From: Apostichopus japonicus
Lineage: Eukaryota; Echinodermata; Holothuroidea; Aspidochirotida; Stichopodidae
Direction of reading: 5' to 3'
Length of the DNA stretch: 64,000 nucleotides
NCBI RefSeq assembly: GCF_037975245.1
Contig: NC_092568.1
Coordinates: 18,183,001-18,247,000 of the forward strand
Position 1 is the stretch's first letter, and each line of letters starts with the position of its first letter. The notes under the pieces were generated by a model that saw only the letters and a program-made list of their open reading frames with translations, searched no databases and was not told where the DNA came from. Of the stretch, positions 1-12,300 are shown piece by piece. The translations under genes were made by a program, and so were the position numbers.

Positions 1-1655
1 GGTGATTTGTGGAAAGCGGAATCTAGTGATATGTTAATTTCAGTGTAATACTAAATTAAACCAGCGACTTTTCATTTATTAGAGAATATTTCGCACTAAG
101 TACGGAAATTGATTAGGCTGGACTATACTACCGTATAAAATCTATATGCGAATTCATCTTCATCAGCAAGCAATTTCTCAATCGTACCGCCTCCATGCTT
201 GGCAAACAAATATCACAGCTTAGACCTATATCATACCTTTATAACATATACCTAACCTAGGGTACTTTGCATATAAGGATTCGGAGGAAGCTTATAGTGA
301 TGTCATTACCCTTTGATAAATTTTGGTAAAATGGAGAGTGCTGAGTTACACAACGGTGCTACATATTTCCACCTTTAGCAACAATGTTGAAGAATTTTCG
401 ACTGTTGAGGTTGTACCGCATATACAAGTTAGGCAATATATTTCTACACTGTCCACTACGAATTCGTGTAATATTCTGTCTGCCAGGGAGGGAGGACCTG
501 ATATTATTGTGAGGGCGGGGGCTTTACCCCCCCCCCCCCCGGCACACATAATGGTATACGTAGTTGGGCCCCTGTTGTATAGTGTTTCAGCTAATATCCC
601 AACCTTCTTCGGACAAGAAGAACAACTTCATAAAGTGAACTAGTGAACTTAATGAATCACAGTTGGAAGTGTAAGCTGGATGATTGGGACGCTCAACCAG
701 GTGCTTCAAAGCCAATCTATGCCCACAGGATATGTCACTTTGTGATACGGAGGGAGGTGTCTGATTTTCATCACTCCCGCCTCTAGCTAATTTAATTCCG
801 AACTAATTGATGCGATAATATCTTAGCTTAGAGAATACGTCTACTACTTTTACAGTTGCGAAATTAAAGACAAATATGTTATGCATCAAGATAGAGAGAG
901 AGAGAGAGAGGGGGGGGGGGGAGAGAATATTAATCACAAATATTTACAGTCCTTTGTCCTATACCATGATATGGGTAAAACCATATCCTGTCCAAGTGTT
1001 ACATATTATCTACCTTTAGACCTCAGCCATCTGTAAAGTACCCATATCATGTCTGAAAATCTCTCATCGTCCAGTATATATGATAAAACGTCTAGCAATA
1101 ATAGGTAAATTCTATTTTGGGCAAGCAAAAGTTCTATTTTTGGGGCGACTCCCTATAGTTTTACTGATGGGAAATGTTGTGACAAGGGGGAGGGGAATGA
1201 GGACTATCAATTGCTGGAGCTATGCATACTTACTGCACATACAATTATAATCAAAATATTCAAAATGCATGTATTACCTCTCATTGGGCTACGTATATGT
1301 CTTTGGTCGATATACAGAATACCAATCGCAACACGTTCGTTTCCATGGTTATCGTCACGTTTCCTTCCTTACCATGGTTACCTAAGAAAATAAGCAAAGG
1401 ATTGAAGAAGGGAAATGGTTGTGAATGTCAAGGTAGCCGTAGTAAATGGTAGAGATATATGCTGGGTGACTAAAGCCATACAGTACCGGTACGGTCCATG
1501 ACCGAATGGTCCATATTCAATCATTTTGTCGGATACGACCAACCGTGCCATATATTTTCTTCGCACGGTATGGTTAGAGGTCAATGGTTCATCATTTGAT
1601 CCAAAAACGACAGTGACGATATGTAACGACTCCACCTCATCTCTCTCTATACCAG
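1..1655. other. Non-coding sequence before the first visible HLX exon
   Basis: No exon is supported here. It is probably intron of the HLX-type gene, because the exon at 1656 begins with a split codon and needs an upstream exon. Simple-sequence tracts are present: a poly-C run near 528-540 and an (AG)n run followed by ten Gs at 891-925. The short open frames have no recognisable domain. I found no Eh1-like repressor motif, which HLX proteins usually carry near the N-terminus, so that part probably lies outside the window. Confidence 0.5.
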
Positions 1656-2071
1656 ATAATTATTGGTGGCAGCAGACGAATCCATCACTATTGGCTGCGG
1701 CGGCGGCATCACGCGGTGGTCTTGGTTATTCGCCTTCTCTCCATATACCGGCCGAGTCCAGTTACACTTACCCATCGATAATTACACCAGCCCACATGGA
1801 CACCCCCGGTTCCGTGCTCCCTCACTACGCCATTGAGAAATGCGGCTACGGGTACATGACGTCATCATACGGCCATCTCAAACAGACAGATATGATGAAT
1901 GGGCAAGAGATTGGGTACAAGGGAGCCCCAAGGAGAAAGAAGACCTGGTCGAGAGCGGTGTTTACTAGTTTGCAGCGAAGAGGACTTGAAAAGAGGTTCG
2001 AGGTACAGAAATACGTCAATAAACCGGACCGGAAACAACTGGCGTCGGCGTTAGGTCTAACTGACTCCCAG
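1656..2071 (+). CDS. HLX: HLX/H2.0-type homeobox gene, penultimate coding exon (first 44 homeodomain residues)
   Basis: Homeodomain transcription factor of the H2.0/HLX family (ANTP class, NK-like), expected to bind AT-rich DNA in the nucleus. In vertebrates HLX acts in visceral mesoderm and gut development. The exon opens after a good acceptor (CTCTCTCTATACCAG) with two bases completing a split codon. It then encodes about 75 residues of low-complexity linker (YWWQQTN, an Ala run, Tyr/Ser/Pro-rich), then the basic RRKKTWSRAVF start of the homeodomain, LEKRFEVQKYVNKPDRKQLA and LGLTDSQ, ending at CAG|GTTAGT. WSRAVF, GLEKRFE and QKYV.KPDRKQLA are close to the HLX signature, unlike DBX or BARH. 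The intron falls between homeodomain positions 44 and 45. The reading frame is open upstream of the acceptor to 1526, but the splice acceptor makes that stretch likely intronic. The first exon(s) are not visible. Confidence 0.92.
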
Positions 2072-2533
2072 GTTAGTACGTTTTACGTTGTTGTTTACGT
2101 CCAGTCAACTTAAAAGTTAGCGACACGCTATGCGCATTCATAACGCCATACCGTACTGTTGCACCGAAATAGGTATAATGGCGCGTGCAACGCGTATATA
2201 CTGTAGTTCGACATACGTTTAGTTTGTCGATGTGCACGGCGCAGCGATACCCTGTATTTGGCTGGGGGAGTGGGATGCAATCACCTCTTGCCATTGGATA
2301 TAGGAAGGGTTGGGGTGGGTGTCGTTGTATCATTATGAGATTATCTTTGTGCTAATAATACATCAAACTCACGTTATTATATGTCTCTGGGTGAGGGTGC
2401 ACGGGTTGGTTGTGACAACATTGCACCACCGTACTAGTTTCCGTATTGATCTTTCGTAGCTGTCAGCCAATACTGACTGGACTTCTTATTTCACGTGGTA
2501 AACAAGTTTACTCTGGTTTTTTTGGTTTTGCAG

Positions 2534-2644
2534 GTAAAGGTTTGGTTCCAAAACCGACGGATGAAGTGGCGTCATAGTCAGAGGATCAAAAAACAGCAAG
2601 AAAAAGCTTTCCCAAATTCTCCACATCCAGAGCTTCCCGATTAA
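2534..2644 (+). CDS. HLX: HLX/H2.0-type homeobox gene, last coding exon (homeodomain helix 3 and stop)
   Basis: This exon follows a TTTTGCAG acceptor and continues in phase 0 from 2071. It encodes VKVWFQNRRMKWRHSQ, the recognition helix with the invariant W48, F49, Q50, N51 and R53. About twenty basic/polar residues (RIKKQQEKAFPNSP...) and a TAA stop at 2642-2644 follow. The tail after the homeodomain is very short compared with vertebrate HLX, which has a long Ser/acidic tail. The intron (2072-2533) has standard GT-AG ends. The homeodomain reconstructed from the two exons is intact, so the gene looks functional. Confidence 0.92.
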   Translation, partial: VKVWFQNRRMKWRHSQRIKKQQEKAFPNSPHPELPD

Positions 2645-3289
2645 TCACAGAGTATATTTACAACTTGTGGACTTTAAACGCTTCCATACTTGAAATACGA
2701 AGCACTCGCAGTGGACTCGGAGAGATTATGTTTGCAAGGGTGACCGCGTCAAACGGTGGGCAAAGTTTGATTTGGATCGCGCGATTTATCAACGCAAAAA
2801 TATAGATGGACGTTTCGGCGATAACACAGGGGATGAAATAATGAGTAAACAATGACCATGTATGTATGCTGACCTTTGACATGAGAGTTAGCAGAGATCG
2901 TTAGCCGAGATGACTATTATCTGTGATATCAGAGAGATGCGCTCAATTCAGGTAGAAAACAACCAAAAAACAAACTGTCAATATTTTGACAACTTCCAAG
3001 ATTGGTCGAGTTATCAATTCCATTGTCACCCTCTTGAAAACTACAAGTACTCTAATGGACGCAACTAACTATTTTTTATGATAAAATTGAATAATATTTC
3101 TAAAGGTGGTGACCCCAAAAAATCCTGCGCATGCGCATATATATATATATATACTAAGGCTTCTAGACAGAACTCACAGCGATGTTAGACAAATAGTTCA
3201 TAAGAAGCCACTGTTTATAATACGAAGAAGACACATTCAATCTCTACAGACATTATAATCCTACACTGTTGATAATATTTAACATGATT

Positions 3290-3295
3290 AATAAA
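3290..3295 (+). terminator. Possible polyadenylation signal of the HLX-type gene
   Basis: The hexamer AATAAA lies about 650 bp after the HLX stop codon, with a GT-rich stretch (TTTGGGTGTGTC) some 25-40 bp downstream, the usual layout of a metazoan poly(A) site. Such hexamers are common by chance in AT-rich DNA, so this is a guess without transcript data. Confidence 0.3.
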
Positions 3296-6200
3296 ATTTG
3301 GTCCATGAAAATCATCATATTTGGGTGTGTCATACCTACGGACCATGGAAACCATAAGAAAGCATCGCTACGATATTGAATTTGTTTTAAATCTTTTTTT
3401 CGAATCTTGATAAATCAAAGGGACTGGTGATAGGAATGGGGTGAGGGAAGGTGCATTCAGGGTCATATGGTCACATCCCTCTTATAGAAGGACTGGATTA
3501 CCATACTGGGCGGAGTCAATTAGTGCCGGCCGGAGCTGCCAGTATTCGTGTTCAAGTTTTGCATCATGCATTTGACCGTTCAGCAGAAAGAACAGCCTAC
3601 ACCTTGCTGGTGTTCGTAAATTCGCTGTAGTAGTCATGCCCTATATTATTCTTTTACTTCATCCCAAATGACAACAAAAAAGTAATAAACATATACCAGA
3701 AGATAACATATACCTATACAGTGAATATATGAGTATAATTGCTTTTAGCTTATATAAAACACTCACAGCAACATGTGCAATATATATGAAACATTAGCTC
3801 GCGATTCATATACTTTCTACAAATACAAACATGTTCTCGAACGCAAAAGTGTCGGTTACGACGCAAAGAAGGTCACGTGACACTATACCACCAAAAAGAC
3901 ACTACCACTAAGTTGTAGATGAAACTGTTTTCGGACGAATTGCGGAAGATTTCATACATTGGGAGACCGAGATATTTTCATGTGCGTTTTTCATTTGTGA
4001 AGTGAGCATAATCTTCGCTTCAAACTAATCTCTCTCTTTATTTGATGCGGATGGTGTGTATGTGAGGGGGTGGGGGGGGGAGGTGGAGGGGGGAAATGAG
4101 GCGGTGTGCAAGAGTTTCACCGGACAAATGTCGTGTCTTAACGGTATAGTTGGCCAAAAATAAGTTACAAGTTGCGCCATGTGAAAGGAAGGGTCGCCGA
4201 AATATAGGAACAAAAGTGACAAGTTGCACAATAAGAAAGGAAGGGTGACCCCCTCCCCTCCCAAAACAAAAAGAATTCATCCGTTTACCCATTTGTGTGT
4301 ATGGAAATACACAATACAATTATAGAGGAAGGTTTTATGGTGAAGGGTAAATGATTTAGCATATTATACGAGATGAAGTAAACACGAGCATCTCCCCCTT
4401 TTGTTTCCACGTGTTATGTTCGAATGACATTAATAACATATTTCATGTATTGTTTAGTGGGCACGTTATCCCACAGCCGAAACGGTAAAGTGCTCTTGTT
4501 TGGAAAAGCAATTCTTTTGCACCGTTTTTTTCTTTTCTTTTTTCGGATAAAAAAAACCTTCTTGAAAAGTATTGTTGGACAGTTAACTATCTTTGATGGA
4601 TGCTTGACAAACGAATACAAATGTCAAAATTTAGGTTTATGTGAAAATATGTATGATATAATGACACTGTGTGGTATGGTTTACGTTGTTTATGGACCAT
4701 AATATACGTTAGGTATGCATGCATGAATTATCGATCGTGACGGCAATTCGTGATGTGGAAATATATATATATAGTCTACAACACGGTATACAGGCCATTG
4801 TAAAAATATATTAACAACCAATAAAAAAATATAGAAAATAAAGTCAATAGCCTTCCAGAAAACGGTGTATGTTATTTCTTGATATTTTTGTTGATGTCTA
4901 TTTGTATGCAAGCGCGGGAACAGTTTGACATGTGATATATATGCATGTGATCTTTTAGAAAATCCTGTTTCCCCCACCCCCTACCTCAAAAGGTTCCTCC
5001 TATCTGGCACTTTCACCAACCCAATCGATTGTTACTAAACAATGGTATTGTTAATGAACAACTAGAAGACATCGATGTGTTTCCCAAGTGAAGATAAATT
5101 AATACTTCAAGGATTTCCTTCGATTTAAAAAAAGGGATGAATATTATATTTCACATGCAGAATATATACCGAAATTTTCATTGTTTTCTCTAAATTCAAA
5201 TGAATTTTCATTTATCAAACTAATGAAACGCTTTATTTATTACTAGATCGTATTCCAAAATATGGTAGATTTATACATAACTCAATGTTAAAATGAAGTT
5301 GTTTTGAAGGTAAAAAATGTAGACAAAAACCTTCACATTCTTGTCAAACGTGACTATTTTGATCAAAATAATTGTTTCTCTGATTTAATTTTATTTATCA
5401 GTTTAGTTTATGATGAAATGTTCTTTTTTTGTGGGGGTGTGCCAGCACATGTACTATAGAAGAGTAAAACTAGGATGAAGCTTAAATGAGAAATCATATT
5501 AACTTTATATCCAACAAAAATGTTCGACTAAACAATTCCTTTGCGCTAAGGTGTGTGTTCATATGCCGTTGGCAAGAGCATGCGCCTGCGCATTGATATC
5601 TGCTGTATTTCTAGAATCATGCACGGATATATAACTGACTTTTACCACGCGTAGTAGTTATTCCGTTTGAAGCGAGCAGTGTGAAGTCATGTGTTGTTGT
5701 GAGTATATATAGAGAACATATAGGTTAACTATGTTTACTTCTAAAAATAAAAACAAAACAAAATTGCCAATAAAGACTCGTAACGTGTCAACATAGACAC
5801 ATAAAAGAAGCAGGTAAAATGATAGCGTAATAAACATCGCTCCCACTGGGTCATTTATGGGGTAGCGATATGCAGTCGAGTTTTATGGACGAATAAAATA
5901 AAAGTTTATTACGTATTTAAAATTGGTCAGTTTAAGGACAGCGCATGCGTGACCCGGATAAATATAAACAGCAGGACAACAGTTAACGCTTACGTGTTTT
6001 CGACGGACGGCTTTTGCCTCTTATATTATGATTATGATATATTTATGTACATAAATGCACGCAGCGAGAAGAAAAACACAGACCAGACGAACTGACATAA
6101 ACAAAAATTAAAGAAGGGAGAAAAAACAAAAATGAAAGGAAGATTTATGTTGAAGGAAAATTGAACGTAATTAATAAAGAATCGTGACAAACGATCGCGC

Positions 6201-6478
6201 ATGTCACGTGGTCACACGCTGTCGACAATATATATAGGTAAATACAGGCCCGTCATTGGTAAAACGACATTTGTTTTCTTTTTTTCTTAAGTTCTACAAA
6301 TTTCATGATTTTCAATCAGACTTCGGATATTATACGCGCATCGAATACATTATGATCATGATAAAAAAAATCATTGTTTGATTCTCATGTTTCCCGAAAC
6401 TGCAAATTTGAGAGTACAATACGTTCTTCCAATGAAAATTGTTCTCATATGCATGCAAAAGTTAATATATTCAACCTT

Positions 6479-6605
6479 ATACAGACTACCTGCACCTAGT
6501 CTATACAGACTACCTGCACCTAGTCTACACAGACTACCTGCACCTAGTCTATACGGACAACCTGTATCTAGCCTTTACTGAATACCTGCATCTTGACTAC
6601 CTACC
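6479..6605 (+). repeat. 24-bp minisatellite (about 5 copies)
   Basis: Tandem units of 24 bp (core ACAGACTACCTGCACCTAGT plus CTAT). The first three copies are nearly identical and the later ones decay into CGGACAACCTGTATCTAG and GAATACCTGCATC. The unit length is a multiple of three, so an open frame (LYRLPAPS repeats) crosses it, but nothing suggests coding. Confidence 0.85.
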
Positions 6606-7531
6606 CCGTGGAATCGAATCTGGGCGGTGTATATGAAGCCCGTTCACTATCATATAAAATAGGCTGATACCCCTTCATCCGGGAGTTCACGTATAGGAAA
6701 CTGTTTGATCATAACATTCTCAGTTGGACATCATGACATAGTATACAAGTTAATACGTTAGAAAGGAAAGCACAGAAACGATAACAACCTAAGAATGACA
6801 TAAATCACTTAATCACATTCAATCAAAACGTTCACTATAACATGTACATGTATAAAGTAGAATGACTCGGGTCCAAACTCCATGCACCCGGTATAAATGA
6901 TCCTGGATTACATACCTCCACCACGCTGTTACGCACTGTCTTTAGATTTCACTCTCATAAAACTGACACAAGCCGTGACTAACTTTTGGAGCCCGCCCCC
7001 CATTTACCCCCCACCCCCCCCCACACACACACACACAAACCAAAACCAACAAAACGAGGGAAACGAAGATATATGAAAAATTAGATTTGTTAGGTTTCTC
7101 CCTGTCTATAACATTGTGTATTTTAAGTGGAAACGAACTTTCCAGCTTCGGAATACTGACGCTATATCGAGCTACTATGCAAACAAATGAAAGCCGCTTC
7201 TATCGGAATTGATAATTATTTGAACTAATCTACGCATATCACCAATGAAAACAAATGTCCAATCAACAAAACCTCAGAAAAGTTAAATTTCCGGCTTTTA
7301 TCCTCATTTTTCTCCCCTTCAAACGGAGACATTTTTATTATAGCATGGTGTTTGAGACAATAAGCAAAGGTCCACGGTAGGTATAAACATTACGCGTTGA
7401 TATACGAGCGTGACTGCCTCACTAAGCTACTACAACTAGGAGGTCATGATAGCAAACTAGTATAATAACATGGTATATCGCAGGTGTGAGGTATATATAG
7501 ACAACGCACGTATCAGGCTTTTCATTGTGCC

Positions 7532-7630
7532 AAAGGAGGGGGAGGGGAAGATAGGGGAGGGGAGGGGAAGATGGGGGAGGGGAGGGGAGAAAGGGATGGA
7601 AGGAAGGCAGGGATGAAGGGCAGGGGGTAC
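7532..7630 (+). repeat. G-rich polypurine tract
   Basis: About 100 bp of almost pure purine built from GGGGAGGGGAAGAT-like units, with several runs of four or more Gs. It could form G-quadruplex or triplex (H-DNA) structures. The opposite strand gives Pro/Ser-rich open frames that are composition artefacts. Confidence 0.7.
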
Positions 7631-8668
7631 AAAAGAAAACAAAGGGAAACATGTTCGGCTAAGAAGAGTGGTAACTTCCGTTGAAATTTGTTTTTGAATA
7701 AAAATAGGTTACCTTCTGACAATTTTGCTCATAAAACAGAAGCTTGCTCAATGTAAATCGAAACGAAAACAAACAAAATAAGACAATGTGACAATGTTAA
7801 TTTAGGTCCTTTTAAGATCTATTTATCATTCACACTTTTGTTATACTGTTTATTTTCCTAAAGTAGCAGATTTATGTTCCAGAGTCCGTACGGCGGAATA
7901 TTGAGCAGCGGACTACGGTATACTCGCTGTTCAGGTGTTGGTAAACCGCGATGTTTCTCGAGTATAGATAAGATGTGTGTGCCGCTCTAATTGGTCAACA
8001 CCTTTGAACAAGCATTCACACAGAATAGCCAATTAGCAGGGAAGTCGGTTTATCCTATTGTTGAAGTCTTTGTTTAAAACTCCTGTTATTTATACGGTTT
8101 CGATTAAATTCCCATTTCCCTGACCAGGGTTGCCAGTTTTTTTTGTGTGACGCAACCAGCCAAATTGGCGGCCAAAATCGGTTAAAATATAAATACGAAA
8201 ATGAGCTAAATTCGAACTTGCTGTTAATTTTTTTGGTGTTTTTGACAATTGACCCTGTATCATATGTACGGGTAGGAATTACGTGGGTTCGCAATGCGTT
8301 ACAATTGGGGTCTTTTATACTGAGACGAATATTAGGGAGTAAAACATGGTAACACAAATGTTTTACCGATGTGTAGGCCTATACTCAACATTCAGTCGGA
8401 CTGAATAACATGAAATGGTTGAAATCAATGTTTTTTTTTATGGGGGGGGGGGGAGGTGGATTGAAAAAATTTCAGTTACTACTTATCTTAAATTGGAAGA
8501 CCATTAGAGATACGCCCCCCCCCCCCGGTCAAAATACTTTTTGCAGGACCTTTCATTTTCCTCCGTGCAATGAAATTTGAAGGGGAAAAAACGCAAAATT
8601 TGCCATTTTTCACTAATATTTGGTTGAGAGGCAAAATGAAAACTATTACACAGCACTATTGTGTCTTG

Positions 8669-9328
8669 CAGTGGCGTCGCCAGGAAGGGGGGGCCAGGGG
8701 GGCACATGCCCCTCTGGAAAACCTAGTGCCCCCCGAGTTCCCCCCATCTGAGATTTGGGTTGGTAAAAAAATATATATATATTTTGTTATATTCAACTCC
8801 CATCATCTGAGTTGGTTTTTCATAAGGACAAAGAAGCACAGTAATTCGTATTTTCTTCAAATGGGCTGCGAAAAAATGAAAAAGTTTATCCTTGACCGTC
8901 GGGTATCGAAGTCGTAACCCGCGCCATCTTAATAGATAATGGGAGAAAACGAGAAGGACAAGAAAGGAGTCGGGGCCTCGGGGGTCATGCACACATTAAT
9001 TCAACAAATGTAGGTTCTATTGATAGGGTTAGGCATAATATCGACAGCATGTGGTTCATATCCTCTGCAAAATTCTGCGCGTTGTTAAAATCATTACCTC
9101 AAAAATAGCAATTTCTGGAGATATCTTCAGATCGAATTTAGCATCAATGTTGCCCCATTTTGCATCTAGCCCATCCTCCGTATGCGAAAATTTTCCAAAG
9201 GGGAGGGGGGAACTCCCTCCCCTTAGACCCCTCCCCAGGACGGCGACCCGTATCCACCTAAGTGCCCCCCTATTGAATGCTGGTGCCCCCCTGTGCCCCC
9301 CAGACTGAAAAGTCTGGTGACGCCACTG
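8669..9328. mobile_element. Complete non-autonomous hAT-type MITE (660 bp)
   Basis: The element begins CAGTGGCGTCGCCAG and ends CTGGTGACGCCACTG, giving 15-bp terminal inverted repeats with one mismatch. It is flanked by a perfect 8-bp direct repeat, GTGTCTTG, at 8661-8668 and 9329-9336. An 8-bp target duplication and CAGTGGCG-type ends are typical of hAT-superfamily elements. Just inside both ends lie G/C runs around GGGGGGCAC. No transposase frame is present, so it would need an autonomous partner. Open frames inside it are non-coding. Confidence 0.88.
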
Positions 9329-9336
9329 GTGTCTTG

Positions 9337-12300
9337 TACACTTCGGAGAGAGAAGGAGCGATTTAATAGCTGGTATGGAAAATGAACGAACGACGGCGAG
9401 TAACAAAACATATAGCAATATACGATGCAAGTACGTGCGATGTTATACTAGTGCATATTTAGGCGACGCACCGTATATAGAGTCAACGAAGTTTTTCTAA
9501 TCACTACCTCCATAAAAGTGTTTCGTTGCAAAGTTAATGAAACTACGCACAAGTTCGACATTCGTTATTTATGGTACCTTTAATGCATCCAATTAGTCAA
9601 GCAAGCAAGCAATATAGGAGTAATATACGAAACTAGTAAAACCTTATAAACGATTGCGTTACAGTCTCGAACATACGCTAAAAGCTATTCCCGTCATGAG
9701 GTAAACAAGTATGATTATTGCCTAAAACGATGTAAATATTCAGTCATTGTTCATTTACACTCGAGTCTATCATGCAGCGAAAGCCTGCGGGCCCGTATAC
9801 GGAGCATGCATTGCATGTAATGGGTGCAGGTATACTAGCAAACTGAGATTAGATAGCCATAGCCGTCCCTGCATTGCGTCTAATAAAATAGCGGCTTTGA
9901 TTAACTGAATTAGTATATTACATGACAAGCAATGTAAGAGTATACTGATGACGGGCGGGATTCGATTGATGAGAATGTTGTAAACATGTAATCCAGTCGA
10001 GACGTGATGACAGACACGGTTTTGAAAGAGTAACGCCTTACAAAAAATAGGGGCAGGCAGGGGGGGGGGGGGCTTGCAGACACGAGGTGGGAGAAAGGAA
10101 AACGCACATACGAGGAAACATTTAAATTTGATCAAAGAACAGCGAATCGTATAAACTACGCGGGCGCGATGTTTTGTCACGTGCGTGCACATGTTACGTC
10201 AATACACGAGTTGCACGAAACGTCTGCAACACAGGTGGGCAAAGTACAGCCCACGGGCAAATTTTCAGCGGCTCGCGTAGCCAGTATAGAGAAATAATTA
10301 TGTAAGCAGTGAATCTCTTATATTAAGATCGCTAATATTATTGATATACATGGCCACTTCTAGCGCGGGGTGAGGGGCGTTGGTGGAGGTGAAAAAATTT
10401 AAGCTTACTACGAGCGCTCCATGGCCACACAGTGGAGACCCCCACCCCCTCCTCAATCTCAGCAGATCCGCCCCCCCATAACTACAGTACGTTACCGTCA
10501 TCTTTACTAATTGTGGGTCTATAGTGTCTCTTTAGATGCATGTAAGCTTTGCCAGTTCCCAGGTCAGCACTTGCACTTGTCTAACCTTCACCATTCGAAA
10601 AATAATCATCCCTCGTGATACTCCTTAGAATCACACAATTGTCCCATTTAACGCGAGAGATTGCCCATCGATATAGTCATAGAACCCCGCTATAAGCAAG
10701 TCCTTTCACCAATTATCAAACCAGCGAGGGATATTTGAATCCTATCCTATAGCTCTCATCATCGCTTTTCTTTGCCGGGATAATTTCACCGATTCTTCGG
10801 GGGGCCAATCTCTGCAGTAAACAGTTCTGTATGGAGGATTTGAGCATCTTGTTTCGGAGAACGGAGAAAGAAAGAGAGAGCAAAAACTACACCCCTCCAA
10901 AAAGTCACCCTCAACTAACAGGTTCTGGTGTAATACAAGATAAAAACAGGAATGATATTTGCACAAGAGGTTCCATAATGGTTTGAATCGGTTTCATCTT
11001 ATGTCGGTATATCGGACAATTCCATGAAATCAAATCGGTGAAGACACATGAACGCTCTCATGTTAACGAGCGTATGATCAAATACACGTTGGGAAACGTT
11101 GGGAATCCGTGGAGATATCGGAATGAATTCGAGGGAAAAGCCTCGAAGAAAAAAAAAAAGACTTGGGAATTATCTAGCTCAGCTGTTATATATAACCCAA
11201 TAATTAGGCGTCTTTAAATGAATTGTCAGGATATGACTGGTTTAAGTGCAAATAAGGTGCATTGTGATCGGGCTCAAGGGCTGACGCAACCATTAACAAG
11301 TTTAAGAGGAAGTTATGATCAAGTGAGAAGCAAACACAAACGTCATTTTTACGTTATATGATATGAAAAGATCCTTGTGAAAAACATCGCCCCAATAGCT
11401 GATTAGAATCATGGTCGATTTCGAGACGTCATGATTCAAACGTCGTGTCAGGGGGTTATACCATTTTGTCACCACGTGACGTCATAATGCCTCTATAGGA
11501 AAGAAAGCCTTTCCGCTTTACCTTTGATTTTTTTTCGTTCATATTTTCAAGTGTTTTTTTTTTTTACGAAGACAATGCCAATATTAAGTCATATATATAG
11601 AAAAGAAAAACAAATGTGAATTCACCAAGTCATCGTAAGCAATCTAAGTCGCTTGATGATGTCATAGTTAGACTTGCTCAAGTTGTTAGTCTTGCTCAAG
11701 TCGAAAGACTAGCTCAAGTCGTAAGACTTGCTCTTTTTTAGCTGTTTTTTGGGGGGGGGGGTGGGGGTGGGGTGGGCGGGAATTTTCATCTCTATTATGA
11801 TCAATAAGCCGATGATGACGGTTGGGCCTGCCTCTCCTTAATAATCACGTACGTCACATATTCATCTGAATTGGACAGGAAAACAGATGAAAACGACTGA
11901 CAAACCTAGACAAAAAGGCTAGAAGAAGAATCAAAACGTCAACAATTGATATCAAGAAAGATCCGCTCCACGATAAGATTCCGTCCGAAACGATATCGAT
12001 TCTTACGGCGCGTGTGTCGGATGTCGAACGATATATGTGATTGTGATGTTGGAGCAGTTGAGCGGATGGGGGTACGGTAAGCCTCGGGGGGAGGGGGTGA
12101 CGGGGGGGGGGGGCTGGAGGAGCGGTAAATGTGACAAATAAACATGACAACACCTCATAACAATGCTAAAGGTTAAAAGTTTGTTTTTGTGTATGCAATA
12201 AACGTAAACTTTTGTAGAGCAATTTTATTAAATAAGCTATATTTGTAAACAACATTCTTGAAACAAATAATACATCAATAAATCAACAACGCAATACGTG

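Larger units (their letters stand above)
2645..8660. other. Intergenic region after HLX, no gene seen
   Basis: Presumed 3' UTR of HLX, then AT-rich non-coding DNA. Short (TA)n tracts occur near 3138 and 4762. G-rich stretches occur around 4060-4095, and a C/CA-rich tract around 6995-7036. All open frames are short and composition-driven. The minisatellite at 6479 and the purine tract at 7532 are listed separately. Confidence 0.5.

Noticed and set aside
1526-1655. Start of the HLX protein at the ATG at 1526
   Set aside because: The open frame runs through a polypyrimidine tract and AG that make a good acceptor at 1655. The upstream residues do not resemble an HLX N-terminus.
9056-9430. 124-codon minus-strand frame at the right end of the first MITE
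   Set aside because: Runs across the MITE boundary and its terminal repeat; no similarity to a transposase.
10232-10280. Possible hAT element end (CAGGTGGGCAAAGTACAGCC...)
   Set aside because: No matching inverted end or target duplication was found nearby; at most a fragment.
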